From: Flavobacteriaceae bacterium UBA3078
Lineage (GTDB): Bacteria > Bacteroidota > Bacteroidia > Flavobacteriales > Flavobacteriaceae
Length of the DNA stretch: 5,667 nt
Direction: 5' to 3'
NCBI GenBank assembly: GCA_002366675.1
Contig: DFBO01000272.1
Coordinates: forward strand, 1 to 5,667
The translations under genes and the position numbers were made by a program. The notes beneath the pieces are model-generated. The model worked only from the letters and a program-made list of their open reading frames with translations, did not search any database and was not told the DNA's origin. Shown here one piece after another: positions 1-5,667 of this stretch; positions within the stretch are counted from its first letter, which is position 1; each line of letters opens with the position of its first letter.

Positions 1-764
1 AGGACTTTACCTTCGGCATCTGGAAGAGGCACAGGAATTCCCCAATCTAAATCTCTAGTGACAGCTCTTGGACGTAATCCATCGTCAATCCAAGATTTTA
101 CTTGTCCGTAAACATTTGGCTTCCAATCTTTTTTATGACCTTTTAAAATCCATTCTTTTAAAAAATCTTCATGCTTATCTAAAGGCAAGAACCAGTGTTT
201 TGTTTGTTTTAAGGTTGGAACATTTCCTGTAATAGCAGATTTAGGATTGATTAAATCTGTGGCATTGTGGCTTGTTCCACAATTCTCACATTGGTCGCCA
301 TAACTTTCTTCATTACCACATTTCGGGCAAGTTCCAACTACAAATCTATCTGCTAAAAACTGATTAGCTTCTTCATCGTACAATTGTTCTGTGACTTCTT
401 CTATAAATTCCCCTTTCTTATAAAGAGTTGTGAAAAATTCTGATGCTGTATCATGATGAATTTTAGCTGAAGTTCTAGAATAATTATCTAAAGAGATACC
501 AAAATCTTCAAACGATTTTTTAATAATCGCATGATACTTATCTACAATGTCTTGAGGTGAAACACCTTCTTTTTTTGCTTTAATGGTAATAGGAACACCA
601 TGTTCGTCGCTTCCACAAATAAAAGCAACATCGTTTCCTGTTAATCTTAAATAGCGAGCATAAATATCTGCTGGCACATAAACACCTGCTAGATGTCCAA
701 TATGGATTGGTCCATTTGTATAAGGTAAAGCAGCCGTTATGGTATATCTTTTTGGAGTACTCAT
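1..764 (-). CDS. metG: Methionyl-tRNA synthetase, N-terminal part (cut by the left edge)
   Basis: This cytoplasmic enzyme charges tRNA-Met with methionine using ATP. The frame opens at an ATG (764-762) with MSTPKRYTITAALPYTNG and stays open for 254 codons to the window edge, so the C-terminal part is missing. The class I signature HIGH is at residues 21-24, followed by the conserved FICGSDEHG stretch. The connective-peptide zinc knuckle CPKCG...CENCG places cysteines at 146, 149, 159 and 162, the spacing of the four-cysteine MetRS knuckle. The last visible residues (TRDLDWGIPVP, then EGKVL) lie just before the conserved YVW-DAPIGY region of the family. The KMSKS loop and anticodon-binding domain are off-window. 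No Shine-Dalgarno is seen, only AT-rich sequence (ATTAAA) before the ATG, as is normal in this phylum. The gene is divergent from the S66 gene. Identification is very secure. Confidence 0.97.
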   Translation of the reverse strand, partial: MSTPKRYTITAALPYTNGPIHIGHLAGVYVPADIYARYLRLTGNDVAFICGSDEHGVPITIKAKKEGVSPQDIVDKYHAIIKKSFEDFGISLDNYSRTSAKIHHDTASEFFTTLYKKGEFIEEVTEQLYDEEANQFLADRFVVGTCPKCGNEESYGDQCENCGTSHNATDLINPKSAITGNVPTLKQTKHWFLPLDKHEDFLKEWILKGHKKDWKPNVYGQVKSWIDDGLRPRAVTRDLDWGIPVPLPDAEGKV

Positions 765-776
765 TTTAATCGTTTA

Positions 777-909
777 TGTCAGGTCGAGCGCAGTCGAGAC
801 CTACTTTAAAACCTCTCTTAAGCTGCGCTTTTATTTTCAAACAAAAATATATTTTAGTTTTTAATAATGCTCGAGGAGACAAATGAATGTCAATTAAATT
901 TGAAGCTAC
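777..909. repeat. Degenerate palindromic repeat element, left copy, in the metG leader region
   Basis: The element starts TGTCAGGTCGAG (777-788). At 870-881 it has CTCGAGGAGACA, whose reverse complement TGTCTCCTCGAG matches the start at 9 of 12 positions. Ten nt further on comes AATTAAATTTGAAGCTAC (892-909), which recurs after the right copy at 2062-2078 with one base deleted. Inside, 782-801 is a GC-rich imperfect hairpin (TCGA-GCGCAG-TCGA), unlike the AT-rich surroundings. AGCGCAG (787-793) can alternatively pair with CTGCGCT (823-829). The TCGAGCGCAGTCGA core resembles short intergenic repeats I recall as common in flavobacterial genomes. No ORF is carried. Exact boundaries are uncertain. 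Confidence 0.5.
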
Positions 910-916
910 AAAAGTA
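842..916 (-). promoter_or_regulatory. Candidate metG promoter region (two possible -7 boxes)
   Basis: On the minus strand there are two exact matches to the Bacteroidetes -7 box TAnnTTTG: TACTTTTG (916 to 909) and TATTTTTG (849 to 842). Neither has a TTG about 17-23 nt upstream, so the -33 half is not supported. Use of the first would give metG a leader of roughly 140 nt spanning the GC-rich repeat; use of the second, roughly 70 nt. In such AT-rich DNA single-box matches occur by chance, so this is weak. Confidence 0.3.
895..902 (+). promoter_or_regulatory. Candidate -7 box for the S66 peptidase gene
   Basis: TAAATTTG matches the Bacteroidetes TAnnTTTG -7 consensus exactly and lies 57 nt before the preferred start at 960. 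No TTG is found at the expected distance upstream, so only half of the promoter is visible. The box lies inside the 18-nt sequence that is repeated at 2062-2078, where the extra G is missing and the box is therefore destroyed. Confidence 0.3.
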
Positions 917-959
917 CACATTTTAAAAGCTATTTATAAAAAAAATGTACATTTACAAT

Positions 960-1976
960 ATGACAAAAAACACTTTAATATTACCTTTGTTCTGTTTGGT
1001 TTTTTTATTTGGAAAAATGACACTTTCAGCACAAGAAACACTAACAAATAAAACACAAGTTTTGATAAGACCTCTATATTTAAAAGCTGGCGATACAGTT
1101 GCTATTGTTGCACCTTCAGGAATATTAAAAAATAAAACAGGCCAAGTACAGCAAGCAAAAGACTTGCTTAAAAGTTGGGGTTTGAATGTGGTTGTTGGAA
1201 CCCATGTTTTTAGCAAGGACAATCATTTTGCCGGAACAGATGAAGAACGTTGTGAAGATTTTCAAAAAGCGATGGATGATCCAACTATAAGAGCCATTTG
1301 GTGTGCTCGTGGTGGTTATGGAACCGTTAGAATTTTAGATAAATTGGATTATACCAAACTAAGAGAAAATCCAAAATGGTTGATAGGTTATAGCGATATT
1401 ACAGCCTTACACAATCAGTTTCATAACGAAGGTTTTGAAACCGTACACGCCTTAATGTGTACCAGTTTAACAGACGATTTAAACGATATTCCAGAATCAA
1501 TATCAACCTTTAAAAAGGCTATTTTTGGGGAGGATTTAAGCTACACATTAAAAGAATCTGAATATAATAGAGTTGGAACAGTTAAAGCGCCTTTGGTTGG
1601 TGGAAATTTAACCATGTTGCATACCATGTTAGGGTCTAATACGAGTATTGATACCAGTGGAAAAATATTGTTTATTGAAGAAATAGGTGAGTATAAGTAT
1701 CATATAGACCGAATGTTTCAAAGTTTAAAACGTGCAGGATATTTCGATAATTGTGCTGGAGTTCTGGTAGGTGATATGAGTAAAATGAGAAAAAACACAA
1801 CCCTTTGGGGAACGTCTGTCGAGCAATTAATTTTAGATGCTCTTGCAGATTATACTTTTCCAATTGCTTTTAATATGCCAGCTGGACACGAAAAAGATAA
1901 TCGCGCGATGATTTTAGGCAGATCAATTGAAATGACAGTTGAAAAAAATAAAACAACCGTAGTTTTTGAAAAATAA
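960..1976 (+). CDS. Peptidase family S66 protein (LD-carboxypeptidase), probably exported
   Basis: Family S66 (LdcA/MccC type) serine peptidases cleave L,D bonds, classically removing the terminal D-Ala from murein tetrapeptides during cell-wall recycling. Numbering from the ATG at 960 (338 aa): the substrate-domain motif VAIVAPSG is at about 47-54, the WCARGGYG stretch at 114-121, the nucleophile Ser145 in GYSDIT, the general-base region FIEEIGE with Glu240/Glu241, and His310 in MPAGHE, so the Ser-Glu-His triad looks intact. The family is around 300 aa; the extra N-terminus is a signal peptide (Lys3, hydrophobic 6-17, possible cleavage near SAQ, 23-25) with no lipobox. This suggests a periplasmic enzyme, unlike cytoplasmic E. 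coli LdcA. An in-frame ATG at 945 would add MYIYN; I prefer 960 because it gives the more typical n-region. The gene is monocistronic and divergent from metG. Family is secure; substrate is inferred. Confidence 0.9.
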   Translation: MTKNTLILPLFCLVFLFGKMTLSAQETLTNKTQVLIRPLYLKAGDTVAIVAPSGILKNKTGQVQQAKDLLKSWGLNVVVGTHVFSKDNHFAGTDEERCEDFQKAMDDPTIRAIWCARGGYGTVRILDKLDYTKLRENPKWLIGYSDITALHNQFHNEGFETVHALMCTSLTDDLNDIPESISTFKKAIFGEDLSYTLKESEYNRVGTVKAPLVGGNLTMLHTMLGSNTSIDTSGKILFIEEIGEYKYHIDRMFQSLKRAGYFDNCAGVLVGDMSKMRKNTTLWGTSVEQLILDALADYTFPIAFNMPAGHEKDNRAMILGRSIEMTVEKNKTTVVFEK

Positions 1977-1980
1977 CGTT

Positions 1981-2078
1981 TGTCACTTAGAGTAAAACGA
2001 ACACTCTTATATTCTTGAAAAATGAGATTTCTCACTTTGTTCGAAATGGCAAAAAACTATTAATTAAATTTAAGCTAC
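1981..2078. repeat. Degenerate palindromic repeat element, right copy, after the S66 gene
   Basis: This element begins five bases after the S66 stop codon with TGTCACTTAGAG (1981-1992), which matches the start of the left copy (TGTCAGGTCGAG, 777-788) at 9 of 12 positions. It ends TCGAAATGGCA (2041-2051), whose reverse complement TGCCATTTCGA matches its own start at 8 of 11. Ten nt later, the same spacing as in the left copy, comes AATTAAATTTAAGCTAC (2062-2078). Inside, TGAGA-TT-TCTCA (2023-2034) is a perfect 5-bp dyad, and the stretch ATTTCTCACTTTGTTCGAA resembles a short intergenic repeat I recall from flavobacterial genomes. No ORF and no transposase are present, so it looks like a MITE-like relic. 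Confidence 0.5.
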
Positions 2079-2279
2079 TTAGCTTTCTAGCATTTCTCTA
2101 AAATAAATGCATAGGATTTAATAAATTATATATTCTTCTATCTTAAAAGTGCTGTTCATCGATTTTTGTAAGAAAATACATCTAAAATAAATGTTTTTTA
2201 CACCGTTCAACGATTAAATTGTGGTATAGTCGATAGACTTTTTTACATTAGAAGTAAATAACCCCAAAATCTACAAATC
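2044..2279. other. AT-rich intergenic region before the lipoprotein gene
   Basis: I see no gene here. It contains the tail of the right repeat copy, a 14-nt dyad AAGCTA-CT-TAGCTT (2072-2085), and a 13-nt direct repeat TCTAAAATAAATG (2097-2109 and 2181-2193). The dyad could be a weak terminator for the S66 gene or an operator, but its T-run is broken (TTTCTAG), so neither role is supported. The 3' part holds the candidate promoter of the lipoprotein gene. Confidence 0.5.
2219..2251 (+). promoter_or_regulatory. Candidate Bacteroidetes-type promoter for the lipoprotein gene
   Basis: TTG at 2219-2221 is followed after 22 nt by TACATTAG (2244-2251), a one-mismatch version of the TAnnTTTG -7 box. 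Spacing is within the range usual for this phylum. The predicted start of transcription would fall around 2257, giving a leader of about 23 nt before the ATG at 2280. Confidence 0.4.
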
Positions 2280-2843
2280 ATGAAAAAACTTACTAGTGTT
2301 ATGGCTGTATTGTTCTTATCGATTCTTTTAGGTTGTTCGAATGAACAATTAGATGAGCAATACAATCAAAAAAAGAAAATTAAGGTTCAAGCTTCAGAAT
2401 TACCTGATACAAACCCCAATAATGGAGAACATTGTGTTTATACAAATCTGATTGCTGGACAGCATCATTCTGCAGGATCAGTAACAATAGATGTTGCCGG
2501 AAGTAACTTAATAGTTACTTATACAACAAATGAAGATTGGACTCTAGGTACAACGCATTTAAGTATAGGTGTTTGTGAAGAAGGCTGGGTCCCAACAACA
2601 GGTTCTGGTAATCCACAAATTGGACATTTTGAATTTACAGAACCTTATTATGAATCACCACATCAAGTGGTATATATTATTCCGATAACAGATATAGGAG
2701 ATAATTACTGTTTTGCTGCTCATGCTGAGGTTGAAGGACCTACAGGTGGAGAAACAGCTTGGGCTGAAGGATCTGAATTTTCAGGTAATAGTTGGGCCAT
2801 GTATTCTGAGTTTAACTTGTCTAGTTGTAATTCACCCTCTTAA
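2280..2843 (+). CDS. Secreted lipoprotein of unknown function
   Basis: The 187-residue product begins MKKLTSVMAVLFL and has a clear signal peptidase II lipobox, LLGC, with Cys19 as the lipidated residue. After it come SNEQLDE and a charged linker (QKKKIKVQ), so it should be anchored in the outer membrane; the acidic residues after Cys19 only partly resemble the surface-export signal of Bacteroidetes lipoproteins. Residues about 56-180 form one beta-rich domain: an AGQHHSAGSVTI opening, LIVTYTT, WTLGTTHLSIG (87-97), GNPQIGHFEF (110-119), the YIIPITDIG strand, CFAAHAEV (144-151) and the ending ETAWAEG-to-SWAMY (158-175). I recognise this arrangement from other exported Bacteroidetes proteins but know no function or domain name for it. 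Four cysteines (52, 99, 144, 183) in the mature part could form disulfides. It is a single-gene unit with its own promoter candidate and terminator. Confidence 0.88.
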   Translation: MKKLTSVMAVLFLSILLGCSNEQLDEQYNQKKKIKVQASELPDTNPNNGEHCVYTNLIAGQHHSAGSVTIDVAGSNLIVTYTTNEDWTLGTTHLSIGVCEEGWVPTTGSGNPQIGHFEFTEPYYESPHQVVYIIPITDIGDNYCFAAHAEVEGPTGGETAWAEGSEFSGNSWAMYSEFNLSSCNSPS

Positions 2844-2887
2844 AAATTTATAAATCAGATAAGTATTATTAAAAAATAATAGAAATT

Positions 2888-2919
2888 AAAAAAGGTGCAT
2901 TTTTAAATGCACCTTTTTT
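2888..2919 (+). terminator. Intrinsic terminator after the lipoprotein gene, apparently bidirectional
   Basis: GGTGCATTT (2894-2902) pairs perfectly with AAATGCACC (2905-2913), followed by six Ts (2914-2919) and preceded by six As (2888-2893). The innermost pairs must open to form the loop, leaving about 7 bp of stem. It lies 45 nt after the lipoprotein stop. The A-run makes it equally a terminator for minus-strand transcription, and it is the first hairpin of this kind met by transcripts leaving mfd. Confidence 0.85.
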
Positions 2920-2945
2920 ATTGTTTAGATTACAAGATTAACTGG

Positions 2946-2975
2946 TTTGAAATCTTTTATAATTTCTTATATTTA
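2946..2975 (+). promoter_or_regulatory. Candidate Bacteroidetes-type promoter for yraN
   Basis: TTTG (2946-2949) is followed after 18 nt by TATATTTA (2968-2975), one base away from TAnnTTTG. Placement between the terminator and the gene, and the implied leader of about 40 nt before the ATG at 3024, fit a promoter driving yraN alone. Confidence 0.4.
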
Positions 2976-3023
2976 GATAGATATTATTAATAATTGAGAT
3001 TCCTGCTTTTGTGGAAAGTGAAC

Positions 3024-3383
3024 ATGGCACAACACAACGAACTAGGTAAAAAAGGAGAACAACTTGCAGTAGATTTTTTATTAAAAAATGGCTACAAGAT
3101 TGTGGCTCAAAATTACCGATTTGATAAAGCAGAAGTAGATGTTATTGCTAGAAAGGCTGATGTGTTAGCCATCATTGAAGTTAAAACACGTTCAACTGTG
3201 GATTTTGGAAACCCTCAAGATTTCGTAAAACCAAAACAAATAAGAAATTTAGTTAAAGCCATCGACGAATATATATTAGCTAATGATTTAGATGTAGAAG
3301 TCCGTTTTGATATAATTGCTATAGTAAAAACTGAAAATCAATTTGATATTGAACATTTAGAAAATGCGTTTTATCACTTTTAA
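3024..3383 (+). CDS. yraN: YraN family protein (UPF0102, endonuclease-like fold)
   Basis: The 119-residue product starts MAQHNELGKKGEQLAVDFLLKNGY, the usual opening of this family (G..GE..A..fL...G), then NYRF, AEVDVIA and the EVKTR motif. These give a PD-(D/E)XK-type set: Glu12, Glu37/Asp39 and Glu52-x-Lys54. The family is predicted to have a restriction-endonuclease-like fold and is linked by similarity to nucleic-acid processing; its cellular role is not settled. The frame is open further upstream to an ATG at 2994 (adding MRFLLLWKVN), but the family opening is at 3024, so that start is preferred. The usual family length is about 110-130 aa, so it is complete. It converges on mfd and overlaps it by 4 bp (3380-3383). 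Confidence 0.93.
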   Translation: MAQHNELGKKGEQLAVDFLLKNGYKIVAQNYRFDKAEVDVIARKADVLAIIEVKTRSTVDFGNPQDFVKPKQIRNLVKAIDEYILANDLDVEVRFDIIAIVKTENQFDIEHLENAFYHF

Positions 3384-5667
3384 TTAACGATTGGTTTTAA
3401 AACTACCAAAGCTTGTTTTACAGTTTTAATATTTTCGAAAGTAAGTAATAACCTTAAGCCATTTCTGGTTTGTTTTTCTTTCATTTTGCAAGCAGAAGGG
3501 TTTTGTTGTACAAATTGTAAAACCTTTGTAAAACCACTACTTTGATAAAAACCACTTTTTTGATCTGTTATAAAATAGCCTATTAGTTTTCCTTGTTTCA
3601 TCACTACTTTTTCAAGTCCCATTTTAGTGGCAATCCATTTTATACGCACACTGTTTAATAAATCGACCACTTGTGTTGGGAATTCTCCAAAACGATCTAT
3701 AATTTCAGATTCAAATTTTTGTAAATCTTCCTCAGTTTTAATGTTATTTAATTGCGTGTATAGATTTAAACGTTCGGAAATATTATTCACATAATCATCT
3801 GGAAAAAGCATTTCGAAATCGGAATCGATGGTCACATCTTTTACGTATTCTTTTTCTTTGCCATCGTTTTCATATAAATCTTTAAACTCATTTTCTTTTA
3901 GTTCTTCAATGGCTTCGTTTAAAATTTTCTGATAGGTATCAAAGCCAATATCATTAATAAATCCACTTTGTTCGCCACCAAGTAAATCACCTGCTCCACG
4001 AATTTCCAAATCCTTCATAGCAATATTAAAACCGCTACCAAGTTCAGAAAACTGCTCTAACGCTGTAATACGTTTTCTTGCATCCTCAGTCATAGCAGAG
4101 TATTCAGGAGTAATAAAATAGCAAAAAGCTTTTTTGTTGCTTCGTCCAACACGTCCACGCATTTGGTGTAAATCGCTTAAACCAAAATTATTGGCATTAT
4201 TAATAAAAATGGTGTTTGCATTTGGAACATCGAGCCCACTTTCAACAATTGTTGTGCTTACCAATACATCAAATTCACCATTAATAAAAGCCAGCATTAA
4301 AGTCTCAAGTTTTTTACCATCTAGTTGTCCATGACCTATACCAATCTTCGCATCAGGAACCAAACGTTGAATCATTCCAGCAACCTCTTTGATGTTTTCA
4401 ATACGATTGTGAATAAAGAAAATTTGTCCACCACGTTGAATTTCATAAGTAATAGCATCTCTTATAGATTCTTCACTAAAACGAATAACATGACTCTCTA
4501 TAGGATACCGATTTGGTGGAGGCGTTGTTATTATTGATAAATCACGAGCAGCCATTAAACTAAACTGAAGCGTTCTAGGAATTGGAGTAGCTGTAAGTGT
4601 TAAAACATCTACATTTTCTTTGAGTGTTTTTAATTTTTCTTTTACTGCAACACCAAATTTTTGTTCTTCGTCAACAATCAATAAGCCTAAATCTTTAAAC
4701 TTGACATTTTTATTTACTAACTGATGTGTGCCAATAATAATATCCACCTTTCCAGCCTCTAAACCTTCTAAAGTTTCTCTTTTTTCCTTAGCAGTTCTAA
4801 AGCGATTTAAATAATCTACAGTTACAGGAAATTCTTTTAAGCGTTCTTTAAATGTTCTAGAATGTTGGTAAGCTAATATGGTTGTTGGCACTAAAACAGC
4901 TACTTGCTTGCCATTGTCTACAGCTTTAAAAGCTGCACGAATAGCGACTTCGGTTTTACCGAAACCAACATCTCCACAAACCAATCTGTCCATGGGTCTT
5001 TGGCTTTCCATATCTGTTTTAATATCTGCAGTTGCTGTGGTTTGATCTGGTGTGTCTTCGTAAATAAATGAAGATTCCAATTCCAGTTGCATGTAGCTAT
5101 CGGGATTATATTGATACCCTTTATCTAACTTACGTTTTGCATACACTTGAATCAAGTTAAAAGCAATTTCTTTAACTCTGGATTTGGTTTTTTGTTTCAG
5201 GTTTTTCCAAGCAGCAGATCCTAATTTGTATATTTTTGGAGGCTTACCATCTTTACCATTAAACTTGGTGATTTTATGTAACGAATGAATGCTTAAATAT
5301 AAGACATCGCGTTCGCCATAAACCAATTTTATAGCTTCTTGCTTTTTACCTTCAACATCAATTTTCTGTAAACCACCAAATCGACCAATTCCATGATCTA
5401 TATGTGTGACATAATCGCCAATTTCTAGATTTGTGAGCTCCTTTAAAGTAATAGCCTGCTTTTTTGCATACCCATTTTTTAAATGAAATTTATGGTAACG
5501 CTCAAAAATTTGATGATCTGTATAACAAACAATTTTATTTTCGTTATCAACAAATCCTTGATAGAGAGATAACACGATGGTTTTATAATGAACGTTTTGT
5601 TCAACATCTTCAAAAATATCATGAAATCGTTTAGCTTGTTGTTCGCTTGAACAGGCTATATAATTGG
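3380..5667 (-). CDS. mfd: Transcription-repair coupling factor Mfd, C-terminal two-thirds (cut by the right edge)
   Basis: Mfd is the DNA translocase that dislodges RNA polymerase stalled at lesions and recruits UvrA for nucleotide excision repair. The frame is open from the edge (first whole codon at 5665, NYIACSSEQQ) to a TAA at 3382-3380, giving 761 codons; related proteins are about 1,100 aa, so the UvrB-like N-terminus is off-window. Window numbering: CarD-like RNA polymerase-interaction domain about 76-135 (IGDYVTHIDHGIGRF); translocase motor with Walker A GDVGFGKT 231-238, DEEQ box 332-335, motif III TATPIPRT 358-365, motif V TTIVESGLD 471-479 and motif VI HQMRGRVGR 500-508; TRG region about 530-580 (DLEIRGAGDLLG); C-terminal regulatory domain D7 about 610-720 (LPDD-like FPDDYV, ERLNLY, DRFGEFP). 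No motif is missing and no frameshift is seen. A GTG at 5575 lies within the gene and is not its start. Confidence 0.97.
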   Translation of the reverse strand, partial: NYIACSSEQQAKRFHDIFEDVEQNVHYKTIVLSLYQGFVDNENKIVCYTDHQIFERYHKFHLKNGYAKKQAITLKELTNLEIGDYVTHIDHGIGRFGGLQKIDVEGKKQEAIKLVYGERDVLYLSIHSLHKITKFNGKDGKPPKIYKLGSAAWKNLKQKTKSRVKEIAFNLIQVYAKRKLDKGYQYNPDSYMQLELESSFIYEDTPDQTTATADIKTDMESQRPMDRLVCGDVGFGKTEVAIRAAFKAVDNGKQVAVLVPTTILAYQHSRTFKERLKEFPVTVDYLNRFRTAKEKRETLEGLEAGKVDIIIGTHQLVNKNVKFKDLGLLIVDEEQKFGVAVKEKLKTLKENVDVLTLTATPIPRTLQFSLMAARDLSIITTPPPNRYPIESHVIRFSEESIRDAITYEIQRGGQIFFIHNRIENIKEVAGMIQRLVPDAKIGIGHGQLDGKKLETLMLAFINGEFDVLVSTTIVESGLDVPNANTIFINNANNFGLSDLHQMRGRVGRSNKKAFCYFITPEYSAMTEDARKRITALEQFSELGSGFNIAMKDLEIRGAGDLLGGEQSGFINDIGFDTYQKILNEAIEELKENEFKDLYENDGKEKEYVKDVTIDSDFEMLFPDDYVNNISERLNLYTQLNNIKTEEDLQKFESEIIDRFGEFPTQVVDLLNSVRIKWIATKMGLEKVVMKQGKLIGYFITDQKSGFYQSSGFTKVLQFVQQNPSACKMKEKQTRNGLRLLLTFENIKTVKQALVVLKPIVN

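Noticed and set aside
765..959. T-box or other known riboswitch in the metG leader
   Set aside because: No T-box sequence, specifier-loop layout or terminator/antiterminator poly-T run is visible; only the repeat-derived hairpins are present.
953..1222. Minus-strand open frame opposite the S66 gene start
   Set aside because: It is the antisense of the signal peptide and first domain of a well-supported gene, with no family pattern of its own.
1672..2035. Minus-strand open frames over the 3' end of the S66 gene and the repeat
   Set aside because: They are short and antisense to conserved S66 motifs, and one runs into the repeat element; nothing supports translation.
2072..2085. AAGCTA-CT-TAGCTT dyad as terminator of the S66 gene
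   Set aside because: The stem has only 6 bp with low GC and a 2-nt loop, and the following T-run is interrupted, so it is a poor intrinsic terminator.
2994..3023. Upstream ATG extension of yraN (MRFLLLWKVN)
   Set aside because: The family's conserved opening begins at the ATG at 3024; the extra ten residues have no counterpart in the family that I recognise.
4134..4537. Two plus-strand open frames opposite mfd
   Set aside because: They mirror the conserved helicase motifs of mfd and show no independent coding signal or start context.
5573..5575. GTG as a start codon for mfd, giving a 731-residue protein
   Set aside because: The same frame stays open for 30 more codons to the window edge, and the CarD-like and motor domains downstream belong to a protein of about 1,100 residues. 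The GTG is an internal valine codon.

Overview
The window is AT-rich DNA from a member of the Bacteroidetes, most likely a Flavobacteriaceae species. The coding sequences look flavobacterial: the MetRS N-terminus has a Flavobacteriia-style sequence, there is a lipoprotein with a secreted-domain pattern I associate with this phylum, and Shine-Dalgarno sites are absent. Promoter-like sites resemble the Bacteroidetes TTG...TAnnTTTG pattern rather than TTGACA/TATAAT.

Layout, left to right. Positions 1-764 (minus) carry the first 254 codons of metG (methionyl-tRNA synthetase), cut by the left edge. A 195-bp divergent intergenic region (765-959) follows. Positions 960-1976 (plus) encode a peptidase-family S66 (LD-carboxypeptidase) protein with an apparent signal peptide. 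A 303-bp AT-rich gap (1977-2279) leads to a 187-residue lipoprotein of unknown function (2280-2843, plus), which is closed by a clear intrinsic terminator (2888-2919). Then comes a YraN/UPF0102 nuclease-fold protein (3024-3383, plus). From 3380 to the right edge, on the minus strand, are the C-terminal 761 codons of mfd, the transcription-repair coupling factor. Its N-terminus lies outside the window.

The genes are mostly housekeeping (translation, peptidoglycan recycling, DNA repair), and I see no operon joining them into one pathway. No tRNA, rRNA, CRISPR array, transposase or integrase gene is visible.

The least ordinary feature is a pair of short intergenic elements in the same orientation on either side of the S66 gene (about 777-909 and 1981-2078). 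Each begins TGTCAnnTnGAG and ends in an imperfect inverted copy of that terminus. Exactly 10 nt further on, each is followed by a near-identical 17/18-nt sequence (AATTAAATTT[G]AAGCTAC). They look like decayed members of a small dispersed palindromic repeat family. The second notable point is the tail-to-tail overlap of yraN and mfd by 4 bp with no terminator between them. The nearest terminator that mfd transcription would meet is the bidirectional-looking hairpin upstream of yraN.

I do not see a convincing new multi-gene system here.
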